A DNA stretch of 6,514 nucleotides from Acidobacteriota bacterium (GTDB lineage: Bacteria; Acidobacteriota; Terriglobia; Acidiferrales; UBA7541), in assembly GCA_003161195.1 (NCBI GenBank), contig PMOV01000327.1, positions 6,978 to 13,491 on the forward strand, in the 5' to 3' direction. The position numbers and the translations under genes are program-made. Below, piece by piece: positions 1-5,794 of this stretch. Positions within the stretch are counted from its first letter, which is position 1. Every line of letters begins with the position of its first letter. Under the pieces are notes generated by a model that saw only the letters and a list, made by a program, of their open reading frames with translations, had not been told where the DNA came from and searched no databases.

Positions 1-674
1 GCGGCGCGTGATTTGTTTGCCGAACCGCGGGAGCTGCCGTAAACCTTTACATAGGGCCCGGTGGAGCGCCCGAGATAATCCTTGGACAGATCGGCGGAGG
101 CTTGCTGAATTCCGGTGACGATGTATCCGGGTTCGATCAAGACGGTGGAGATTCCGAAGGGATACAGCTCCAGGCGCAGCGCGTTGCTGATGGCTTCCAT
201 GGCGTGTTTTGTGGCGCTGTACGGACCGTAGGTGGGCGGGGTGACGAACCCGGCGACGCTGCTCATCATCACGATGCGGCCCTTGCGGCGTTCGCGCATG
301 TGCGGCAAGACGGCTTGCGTGACGCGAATCACGCCGAAAAAATTCGTTTCAAACTGGCGGCGCCAATCTTCCATGCGCAACTCTTCCACGGTGGCGACGT
401 ACACGACGCCGGCATTGTTGATGAGCACATCGATGGCGCCGGCTTCGGCAAGAACGTACGTAATGCCTTCTTTCACCGACTGGTCATCGCAGACGTCCAT
501 GGTGAGCGTTTCGAGGGGCAGCTTTTTCTCGCGAGCTACGGCGTCGAGCTGCGCGCGTTTCTCCGCGGAGCGGCCAGCGGCGAAGACGCGGTAGCCGCGC
601 TGCGCGAGCAACAAGGCGGTGGCGCGACCAAGGCCGTCGGTTGCGCCAGTGATGAAGACGACCTGCTGCGTCAT
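1..674 (-). CDS. Short-chain dehydrogenase/reductase (SDR), C-terminus cut by window edge
   Basis: This is a classical SDR oxidoreductase that uses NAD(P)H; the substrate cannot be read from the sequence. Reading leftward from the ATG at 674, 224 residues are visible of the usual 250-280, and the frame is still open at base 1. The cofactor-binding motif TGATDGLG is at residues 9-16. D60 follows beta-3, the structural NNAG is at 86-89, N111 is the active-site asparagine, S138/S139 supply the catalytic serine, and Y152-SAT-K156 is the catalytic YxxxK. A PG pair follows at 182-183. The protein starts directly with beta-1 (QQVVFITG), has no signal peptide and should be cytosolic. The start codon overlaps the stop of a possible 46-residue ORF (ATGA); a clear Shine-Dalgarno sequence is missing, the upstream bases being GGGGGCGCGCGCCC. 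It lies downstream of the SPFH gene on the same strand and may be cotranscribed with it. Confidence 0.95.
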   Translation of the reverse strand, partial: MTQQVVFITGATDGLGRATALLLAQRGYRVFAAGRSAEKRAQLDAVAREKKLPLETLTMDVCDDQSVKEGITYVLAEAGAIDVLINNAGVVYVATVEELRMEDWRRQFETNFFGVIRVTQAVLPHMRERRKGRIVMMSSVAGFVTPPTYGPYSATKHAMEAISNALRLELYPFGISTVLIEPGYIVTGIQQASADLSKDYLGRSTGPYVKVYGSSRGSANKSRA

Positions 675-811
675 GGGCGCGCGCCCCCGTTTGTGAGCGT
701 TGGCGTTCTGAGCGCTGACGTTCCAAGCGCCGACGTTCTTAGCGCCCGTGGTCCGAGTGGCAATGTTCTGAGTTTTGGTGTTCTCACGGACATTTTTCTT
801 CGCTCGTTCAT
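671..811 (-). CDS. Possible 46-residue repeat-encoded peptide between the SPFH and SDR genes
   Basis: This short ORF starts 11 bp after the SPFH stop codon and ends in an ATGA overlap with the SDR start, an arrangement typical of translational coupling. Its middle (about residues 6-40) is read from the 15-bp tandem repeats, giving pentapeptide-like units such as ALRTS, ALGTS and ALRTP. It is basic and proline/threonine-rich, with no membrane segment and no recognised domain. A second ATG lies at 793. The upstream GGCGAAAA is a weak ribosome binding site. The alternative is that this is only spacer DNA in which a 15-bp period keeps one frame open by chance. I lean towards non-coding or a leader ORF and include it because the ATGA junction would otherwise go unnoticed. 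Confidence 0.25.
   Translation of the reverse strand: MNERRKMSVRTPKLRTLPLGPRALRTSALGTSALRTPTLTNGGARP
690..794. repeat. Seven degenerate 15-bp tandem repeats
   Basis: On the plus strand, units begin at 690, 705, 720, 735, 750, 765 and 780. The first complete good unit is GTTCTGAGCGCTGAC (705-719), followed by GTTCCAAGCGCCGAC and GTTCTTAGCGCCCGT; the outer units are more diverged. The array fills most of the 148-bp gap between the SPFH stop and the SDR start. The period is a multiple of three, so a frame through it yields five-residue repeats on either strand. Confidence 0.75.
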
Positions 812-822
812 TTTTTCGCCGC

Positions 823-1791
823 TTACTCCGGTTTCGGCAGTTGCAGGATCATGCCGCTCTGGCCGGCTTGCACACTGGGCAGGCGGCCATCCCACTTGTC
901 GATCAGCGCTTTATTGTTTTCGAGGCGGCGCAACTCGAGCAGTTGCGGCGTCAACGAGCTTTGACGGATGCGGTTGGCGTCGGCTTCCCCCTGGGCGCGG
1001 GTGACCTGGGATTTAGCGTCGCCTTCCGCTTCCGCGATTTTCTTGGCGGCTTCCGCCTGCGTGGTAGCCAATTCGTTGCGGGCTTGCTCCGATTTTTGAA
1101 TGGCTTGAGCCTTGGCAGTGATGGCTTGGGCGATGACTGCCGGGACACGCGGCGCGCCGATGAAGCCGAACTGCTGCACGCCGACGCCGACGGGCGTGAG
1201 TTTGGCTTGAATCATGGCCTGGACTTCGTTCAAAAACCTGGTTTTTTGCTCACCATAAATATCTTCGACGGTATAGGTCGAAGCCACTTCGTTGAGCGAA
1301 TTGCGCACGATATCGCGAAGGATGCCATGCGTGAAGCGTTCCAGATCGTCGACGCGATACTTCACGTAAAAATCGGGGACCTTGGACGGCTCGATGGCGT
1401 AAGAGAGCGAGACGTCCACAAAAATTTCCATGCCTTCCTTGGAGTTGAAGCCCATTTCCTCGTTGATGGGGTGGCCTTCGTTGACGTCTTTGGTCCACTT
1501 GACGGTTTGCACGTAGGTGGGAAATTCGATGATCTGCGTGGTGAGCGGGGAATAGACGACCCAGCCGGTGCGGATGGGAATTTCGGAAGCGCCGCGCTGT
1601 TGGCCGGCGAGATTGATTTCCACGCCGACGTGGCCGGCCTCGATGCGTGTGACGCGCAGAAGCAGGGCGAACAGAATCAACAGGGCGATGAGCACGGCAA
1701 TGGCAATGACGATGGCTTTGAGACCGGGGATGGCGGGCCGCATGGTGAAAGCGGGTTCGTCGTCGTTGCGGCCTTTTCTAAAAACATCCAT
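823..1791 (-). CDS. SPFH/prohibitin-family membrane protein
   Basis: This 322-residue protein belongs to the SPFH (stomatin/prohibitin/flotillin/HflK-C) superfamily, whose members form membrane-anchored oligomeric scaffolds, often linked to membrane protease control or microdomains. A short charged N-terminus (1-24) precedes one hydrophobic anchor at about 25-46. The SPFH domain follows at about 47-220, including the family-typical stretch APRVPAVIAQAI near 213-224. A helical Ala/Glu/Lys-rich coiled-coil region (about 225-280) is next, and the C-terminal tail carries KWDGRLP (299-305), as in prohibitin-like bacterial proteins. Overall length and order match the family. The start is supported by GGAGG nine bases upstream of the ATG. 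The SDR gene lies downstream on the same strand; no terminator is visible between them. No partner protease gene of the NfeD or FtsH type is present in the window. Confidence 0.95.
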   Translation of the reverse strand: MDVFRKGRNDDEPAFTMRPAIPGLKAIVIAIAVLIALLILFALLLRVTRIEAGHVGVEINLAGQQRGASEIPIRTGWVVYSPLTTQIIEFPTYVQTVKWTKDVNEGHPINEEMGFNSKEGMEIFVDVSLSYAIEPSKVPDFYVKYRVDDLERFTHGILRDIVRNSLNEVASTYTVEDIYGEQKTRFLNEVQAMIQAKLTPVGVGVQQFGFIGAPRVPAVIAQAITAKAQAIQKSEQARNELATTQAEAAKKIAEAEGDAKSQVTRAQGEADANRIRQSSLTPQLLELRRLENNKALIDKWDGRLPSVQAGQSGMILQLPKPE

Positions 1792-2052
1792 GGACTGGTT
1801 CCTCCAGAAGCGGTGGCAAGGGATGTGGCGCGATGCGGGAACATCTTAGCGCGGCGCACCGCGCAGCGCGAATCCGCAGCGGTGGGGGAGGGCGGCGATG
1901 TGGCGAAAGGAATCGGCCTCGGGGATGGCTGACGAAACGGGGAATTCGTAAGTTATTGAAAACAAAGGTGGAGGAATGGGTGACGGGGTACACGGTAGGG
2001 CAATTTGTATCGTTATCAAAGCAGAGGGTTTGCGCGGGGAGCAATGCATATC
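1792..2052. other. Non-coding region upstream of the SPFH gene
   Basis: I see no convincing gene here. It should hold the minus-strand promoter of the SPFH gene. A TAAGAT hexamer at 1843-1848 (minus strand) could be a -10 box, but no good -35 partner stands at the right distance, so I do not call a promoter. The part near 1843-1875 is very rich in GCGC. Three copies of a GTTATCAAA-like motif begin near its right end. Frames open through it give proline- and histidine-rich translations without similarity to anything I know. Confidence 0.6.
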
Positions 2053-2070
2053 GTTATCAAAACAAAGGGG
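1952..2070. repeat. Three imperfect direct copies of a GTTATCAAAACAAAGGGG motif
   Basis: Copies are at 1952 (GTTATTGAAAACAAAGGTGG), 2012 (GTTATCAAAGCAGAGGG) and 2053 (GTTATCAAAACAAAGGGG). The second and third share the longer lead-in TATCGTTATCAAA, which on the other strand reads TTTGATAACGATA. The third copy is also the outer end of the long inverted repeat, and its mirror image is the last 18 bases of the window. They could be binding sites upstream of the SPFH gene or decayed ends of the dispersed repeat family. Confidence 0.6.
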
Positions 2071-2325
2071 CAAAATTTGGGCGTTTGCCGGGAGCAAAAC
2101 TTTGTGTGATTTCGCCGGGAAGTGGATCGGGAAGGCAGGCCGGGCGTGAATTCTGAACTTCACGTGCTATGTTGGCGTGGAATTGGTTTTATGTCAATGG
2201 ACGTAACGCTCCAGTACTGCTAGGCGGGGCTGGCGCATGAATGCGATGGAGCGGCTTCGACGAAGGGGTGGTTCGCAGGTGAGGTTGCGTTGGGTCCACA
2301 GGCAAGAGTGCCTGTGCTACTAGAA
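2053..2325 (+). repeat. Left copy of a ~273-bp inverted repeat
   Basis: This segment matches the reverse complement of 6241-6514 from end to end with scattered substitutions and few indels. A 61-bp block (2168-2228, mirrored at 6339-6399) is identical. Its inner end carries a perfect hairpin, CACAGGCA / TGCCTGTG with loop AGAG, at 2297-2316. It contains no credible gene; the frames through it are translation noise. It resembles dispersed intergenic repeats that I associate with Acidobacteriota genomes (recalled, not checked). Together with its partner it brackets about 3.9 kb. Confidence 0.9.
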
Positions 2326-2412
2326 AGACGAAGAGTTACTCGGAGGCCACGAACGACGCAGAGACCACAAAACTTGACGAGAACCACGTTTTTTAAGCAC
2401 CCTTGAGCAGCT

Positions 2413-3114
2413 ATGGATCCTGAAAAACAGCGATTCTTGACGACTCTGGCGCAATACCCGGAAGAAACTGCGACGGCGGAATACAAGAGTGGAATAACAT
2501 TTGATCAGGACGACGATTTCGGCGCGAAGCTAATAAAACACATCCTAGGCTTGGCAAACGCGGGCGGCGGCTACATCGTTATAGGGTTCAAAGAAGACGC
2601 GAGCGGGAAACTTGTGCCTGACTCGGGAATGAATGCCACCGTGTCAGGTTCCTATGAAACCACGCGCCTCTCACAGTGCGTTGACAAATACTTGGCGTCA
2701 GGACAACGCGTCGAATTACAGGTTCATAAAATAGAAGTAACTCCGATCGTATACCCGGTCATTTCCGTGCAAGGTTTTGACGATAGCCCTCTATTTTGCG
2801 GACGGGAGTTTAAGGGACGGGATGGAAAACTAATTCTTAAGGAGGGAGCGATATACATTCGTGATGTCGCGGCGAAGACAGTAATCATCGCCGGTCCTGT
2901 TCAATTTAGGACTCTGCTCAAAGTGGCGGTGGGTAGGCGCCAAGCCGAAGTACTCAATCAGCTTCGGTCGCTTTTTACTGAAATGGGCTTGTCACTTCCG
3001 CCGGGAATTGCCGCATCTCCAAATGCCACGTCTGATGCCCAATTCCGGGAATGGTCCGAAAAACAAAGAGCCATCGCGTTCGATGAATTGGTCAAAAGCA
3101 GGAAGCGGATATGA
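2413..3114 (+). CDS. AlbA_2/Schlafen-like domain protein
   Basis: This 233-residue protein carries an AlbA_2-type domain (the fold shared with the Schlafen core; often annotated as 'ATP-binding' or 'putative DNA-binding') over about residues 15-155. The signature E18-x4-E23-Y-K25 opens the domain. I41-x-H-I-L-G-L-A-N-A-GGG-Y-I-V-I-G-F (41-59) matches the family pattern of helix, ANxxGG and strand. EGAIYIRD (144-151) is the usual closing strand. In Schlafen nucleases acidic residues at comparable sites cut RNA; whether E18, E23 and a following aspartate (D62) do so here is not shown. Residues 165-233 are mostly helical and charged. The ATG is the first in frame and has no clear Shine-Dalgarno sequence. 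It is the first gene of the cassette and overlaps the next by 4 bp. Third-position A/T use is higher than in the SPFH and SDR genes. Confidence 0.87.
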   Translation: MDPEKQRFLTTLAQYPEETATAEYKSGITFDQDDDFGAKLIKHILGLANAGGGYIVIGFKEDASGKLVPDSGMNATVSGSYETTRLSQCVDKYLASGQRVELQVHKIEVTPIVYPVISVQGFDDSPLFCGREFKGRDGKLILKEGAIYIRDVAAKTVIIAGPVQFRTLLKVAVGRRQAEVLNQLRSLFTEMGLSLPPGIAASPNATSDAQFREWSEKQRAIAFDELVKSRKRI

Positions 3115-3785
3115 CGGACCCGGAACACTCCTATATTGAGGTTGCCCATCATCCAATCGTTCACGATGCTGCGTGGTCTCACGAGCAGTTACTGCTCGCA
3201 GCTCAAAAGGCGGTCTGCCGTAATACGGGCTGGCCAATTGGAGTAGTCCTTACAAAGCCGGAACTATCGCCTAAACCTGTTAGCGATGGCATTCGTGCAG
3301 CGATAAGGACGACAACCTTCATCGATAGGTTCGATTTCTGGTCTTTAGATAAGCGCGGGTATTTCTACTTTCTCAGGAGGTTCGAGGAGGACTCGGACGA
3401 ACGGGTCAAACCTGGAACGTCCCTCTATTTTGACACGCGGATCTGGAGGGTTGCGGAGTCGCTCCTTCACTGCGCCAATTTATATCAGGCTCTGGACCTA
3501 CCAGCTGAGACCGAAATCCGCATGCAGATTGTTCATCAGGGTCTTCGGGGCCGAAGGCTCACTGCATCTGATCAGCTGCGGGCAGTCACCATGTCCGGAA
3601 GAATATCTCATGAGAACGAAAGCCAGTGGGTAAAAACGGTCTCGCTAGGGATAATCGAACCGACCATAGAAACGATTGTCGAAGAAGTGTGCGCCGAACT
3701 ATTTATGTTGTTTGAGTTCTGGAAACCACAGCCGGACGTGTGGACGGGTGTTCTTCATGGGTTCCTAAATTCGCGAGTCTCATGA
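3111..3785 (+). CDS. Cassette protein of unknown function, partner of the AlbA_2 protein
   Basis: This 224-residue protein begins in an ATGA overlap with the AlbA_2 gene, so the two are very likely translated together in fixed ratio. I cannot assign a domain. Visible features are an N-terminal WPIGVVL strand (41-47), an aromatic block FDFWSLDKRGYFYFLRRFEE (74-93), YFDTRIWRVAESLLHCANLY (106-125), a GLRGR turn (144-148) and an acidic C-terminal helix (about 182-205) ahead of FEFWKPQPDVW. There is no signal peptide or membrane helix. From memory, similar 'WALR..G.FYLL..LFED' and 'FDTRI.RVTEALLYCARLY' stretches occur in the C-terminal halves of longer bacterial AlbA_2 proteins. If so, this gene and the previous one are the two halves of that architecture carried on separate polypeptides. 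That relation is inference; the coding call itself is firm from the overlap and the uninterrupted frame. Confidence 0.87.
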   Translation: MTDPEHSYIEVAHHPIVHDAAWSHEQLLLAAQKAVCRNTGWPIGVVLTKPELSPKPVSDGIRAAIRTTTFIDRFDFWSLDKRGYFYFLRRFEEDSDERVKPGTSLYFDTRIWRVAESLLHCANLYQALDLPAETEIRMQIVHQGLRGRRLTASDQLRAVTMSGRISHENESQWVKTVSLGIIEPTIETIVEEVCAELFMLFEFWKPQPDVWTGVLHGFLNSRVS

Positions 3786-3787
3786 TC

Positions 3788-3809
3788 TAGGCCGCCGTCG
3801 TGCGGCCTA
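3788..3809 (+). promoter_or_regulatory. Stem-loop between the second and third cassette genes
   Basis: A perfect 8-bp inverted repeat, TAGGCCGC / GCGGCCTA with loop CGTCGT, starts 3 bp after the second gene's stop. No T-run follows, so it is not a standard intrinsic terminator. It may act as an mRNA processing or stability element, or as a partial terminator that lowers output of the nuclease gene. It covers the GTG at 3800, which argues against that codon as the start of the downstream gene. Confidence 0.6.
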
Positions 3810-3868
3810 CGAACGCCACTTCGACTCGTTGCCGGAGTTACATAAAACGTGCTACCAATTACGTACAC

Positions 3869-5038
3869 ATGAATCCGGCACAGGATAAAATTCCCCCGCA
3901 ACACCTCAACTCGGACGATCCGACTGCAATCGCTACAAGCAACCTTCCGGGCCTCGACAGATTGTTTGGCCAAATTGAGCTGCTAAACAAACTCAAAGCC
4001 TATGCGGATTTTTACAGGGGAAAATCTACGAGTCCGGAACATATCTTGCTTGCTGGCTCTGACGGGATGGGGAAGCGCACGATAGCTCGGGCTTTCGCCA
4101 AGGACTACGGTGCGAACCTGCGTGAATCTGAATGCAGAAGCCTTAGAAGAGCACCTGACCTGGCCGCGATACTCACCGCAATGGAACCAGGATCTGTGTT
4201 AGTTCTCCTGAATGTCCAGGATTTGAAAGAGCAAGTCCTGGATGTGCTAGTCCACGCTCTTGAGCAATTTAGTATGAACCTCATTATTGGCCAAGGCTCA
4301 CACCGAAGGCCTTTTGCGTTCCCGTTAAACCGCTTTACCCTGGTCGCTACGGCTCCTGCGGAATCTTCGATACGCCCTGAATTATTACGATGCCTGTCGT
4401 TGCGCTTGACTACACGAAGATATCACCTCGAAGAACTAGAGCAGCTAACGAGCGCACTGGCTGACCAGAACGGATTAGCGATAGACGACGAAGCAATTCG
4501 ACTAATTGCGGAAGTTGCTGGAGGAACCCCGAACCACGTCGCTAACTTAATCCTTCGCTTCAGCCGTCTGGGCCAAAGCAAAGTCGGGGTTGAAGAGTGT
4601 CGTGAAATGTTAGCAGCATTCGGGTTAGGACCTCGACCAGTCGGATCTTTACCTGATTTTGCGAATCTATGTGAGTTATCCGGTGTCGATTTCGAGAAAG
4701 TCGTTAGCGCAATGCTGGGGAGAATGGGCTTTAGGTCTGAAATAACTAAAACCACCGGGGACGGGGGCGTCGACATCGTCGCGAGCCTAGATAAACCATT
4801 TGTCGGAGGACGATATCTAATTCAATGCAAAAGATTCGATGTCGCAACGCAAATTGGGGCTCCCATGATTCGGGAGTTTTACGGGGCCGTTGTGGCCGAT
4901 GGGAGCGCGGTGAAAGGCATTTTTGTCACTACATCCACCTTTACGAATCAGGCCAGGGATTTTGCTCGTTCTCTCCCTATAGAACTGATCGACGGGCAGC
5001 AACTGCAATCGCTCTTGGAACAAAGCGACATCATCTGA
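3869..5038 (+). CDS. RuvB-like (degenerate) AAA+ module fused to an Mrr-type restriction endonuclease
   Basis: This protein has 389 residues from the ATG at 3869. A GTG at 3800 would add 23 residues but sits in a hairpin, and the ATG gives a RuvB-like N-terminal length; neither has a clear ribosome binding site. Residues about 28-250 align along RuvB: LFGQ (32-35), LLAGSDGMGKRTIA (60-73), DLAAIL (97-102), IIGQGSHRR (139-147), FTLVAT (156-161) and GTPNHVANLILR (219-230). ATPase motifs are eroded: Walker A has K69 but R70 where RuvB has Thr, the Walker B Asp-Glu pair is L114-N115, the arginine-finger site near 174-175 is disturbed and the sensor 2 Arg is N222. RuvB's winged-helix domain is absent. 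Residues about 262-389 form an Mrr-like nuclease: F275-E276, GDGGVD (297-302), Q319-C-K321, FVTTSTFT (352-359) and LIDGQQL (373-379). D302, Q319 and K321 match the D...QxK active site. I infer a DNA-targeting effector on a non-hydrolysing AAA+ scaffold, likely cytosolic. Confidence 0.92.
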   Translation: MNPAQDKIPPQHLNSDDPTAIATSNLPGLDRLFGQIELLNKLKAYADFYRGKSTSPEHILLAGSDGMGKRTIARAFAKDYGANLRESECRSLRRAPDLAAILTAMEPGSVLVLLNVQDLKEQVLDVLVHALEQFSMNLIIGQGSHRRPFAFPLNRFTLVATAPAESSIRPELLRCLSLRLTTRRYHLEELEQLTSALADQNGLAIDDEAIRLIAEVAGGTPNHVANLILRFSRLGQSKVGVEECREMLAAFGLGPRPVGSLPDFANLCELSGVDFEKVVSAMLGRMGFRSEITKTTGDGGVDIVASLDKPFVGGRYLIQCKRFDVATQIGAPMIREFYGAVVADGSAVKGIFVTTSTFTNQARDFARSLPIELIDGQQLQSLLEQSDII

Positions 5039-5094
5039 ATTCAGCGGCCCCGGCGGGTGGCCCGGGCGTAGCCCTCAGGAATGCTTCTGGGTGC

Positions 5095-5130
5095 CCCAGG
5101 CTCGGCCTTTTGAGCCTGGGTCTTTCTTTT
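5095..5130 (+). terminator. Rho-independent terminator of the three-gene cassette
   Basis: The 9-bp perfect stem CCCAGGCTC / GAGCCTGGG with loop GGCCTTTT is followed at once by the T-rich tail TCTTTCTTTT. It lies 56 bp after the stop of the RuvB-Mrr gene and faces the plus strand. On the minus strand the stem lacks a T-run, so it is one-directional. It closes the transcription unit that starts with the AlbA_2 gene. Confidence 0.88.
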
Positions 5131-5329
5131 AACTCTGTCCTTTGCAAGCACACTGTCGGTCAACCCTTCCGGAACGACTTTCAACGCCAGTTCCCGGTCA
5201 AAGTGTAGCGTACGGCGAATTGATGTCTTAAATACACCTGAACCTTCTGCCAGTTCCGCCATGAGCATCGAAAGTCCATCATTAAAATGGTTTGGTACAC
5301 GCCCACAGGCACGCAAAGGCGACAACTCA
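5131..5329. other. Spacer between the terminator and the membrane protein gene, with an unexplained minus-strand frame
   Basis: No gene is called here. A minus-strand frame runs from ATGs at 5367 or 5268 to a stop at 5041-5043. It includes a plausible-looking stretch, LHFDRELALKVVPEGLTDSV, whose codon choice is not obviously random, but the frame also reads through the terminator, has no ribosome binding site and resembles no family I can name. It may be a gene fragment. The plus-strand promoter of the membrane protein gene should lie in this spacer, but I cannot pick out a convincing -35/-10 pair. Confidence 0.4.
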
Positions 5330-5779
5330 ATGTCCGCAACCGAAGGTGACCGGCGCAAAATTCGCATGCTGTGGTTTGGCGGTGGCGTGTATCTTTTAAT
5401 TCTATTGAATGGGTTGCGCTATTTTGGACAGCTTCCCTACCAGATCGTGATTCTCGGCGCGTGTCTTAATGCGGCGATACTGGCGACCGTCGCTACGACA
5501 TTGGTGAAAATCTACAAACGAACGCGAAACTCAGCCCAAACCGCAGCGCTACCCGAAACAGCGGAAGCCACGACCGGCCCCAAGGCGAGGAACCTTCGAG
5601 CGCTTTGGACCGCGGCGGGCTTGTACTTCATCGCAATGCTGATAGCCATTCCACGCGCCACCAAATTGCCCCATCAACTCTTTGTATTGGTGGGGGTACT
5701 GAACATGGCGATTGTCCTCACGTTTGTCGTCAAATTGAGGAAGGCGTATCTGCCTCCGCGCCAGCCGCTCGATCGCTAG
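5330..5779 (+). CDS. Small four-helix membrane protein with internal duplication
   Basis: This 149-residue hydrophobic protein starts at the ATG at 5330, preceded by AAAGGCGACAACTCA, whose AAGG is a usable if distant ribosome binding site. An upstream in-frame ATG at 5261 has no such signal and would add a hydrophilic 23-residue leader. Two homologous halves are visible: about 11-63 and 89-140. Each has the pattern R-x-L-W, G-x-Y, a hydrophobic helix, LP-x-Q, a second hydrophobic helix with LN-x-AI, and a terminal K-x-Y or KxxKAY. The halves are joined by a Thr/Ala/Glu linker (about 64-88). Each half holds two membrane helices, giving four in total with both termini probably on the same side. 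I cannot assign a function. Its own transcription is implied by the terminator upstream. Its link to the nuclease cassette is uncertain. Confidence 0.75.
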   Translation: MSATEGDRRKIRMLWFGGGVYLLILLNGLRYFGQLPYQIVILGACLNAAILATVATTLVKIYKRTRNSAQTAALPETAEATTGPKARNLRALWTAAGLYFIAMLIAIPRATKLPHQLFVLVGVLNMAIVLTFVVKLRKAYLPPRQPLDR

Positions 5780-5794
5780 ACGAGACGTTCGCCT

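Noticed and set aside
102..1004. Long plus-strand frame of 300 codons opposite the SDR and SPFH genes
   Set aside because: It runs antisense to two genes with clear family motifs. Its translation is low in complexity and has no domain; high GC on the coding strand explains the open antisense frame.
775..1932. Plus-strand frame of 385 codons, longer than the SPFH gene itself
   Set aside because: It is the mirror of the SPFH gene. Its Gly/Asp/Phe-rich translation is typical of antisense to GC-rich coding DNA, and the minus strand has a strong ribosome binding site and family motifs.
2009..2070. Short CRISPR-like array from the repeated TATCGTTATCAAA
   Set aside because: There are only two close copies and one weak copy, with unequal spacing, and the last is part of the long inverted repeat. 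No cas genes are present.
2374..2400. TTGACG followed by a T/A-rich stretch as promoter of the cassette
   Set aside because: TTGACG at 2374 is a fair -35 box, but no -10-like hexamer stands at 16-18 bp; GCACCC is at that place.
2220..2486. Minus-strand ORF of 88 residues over the left repeat
   Set aside because: It reads through the repeat hairpin and overlaps the start of the AlbA_2 gene. Similar frames arise in the right copy, so it reflects the repeat and not a protein.
3800..3868. GTG at 3800 as the start of the RuvB/Mrr gene
   Set aside because: It falls inside the 8-bp stem-loop, the extra 23 residues have no counterpart in RuvB, and the ATG at 3869 gives the expected N-terminal length. 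It cannot be fully excluded.
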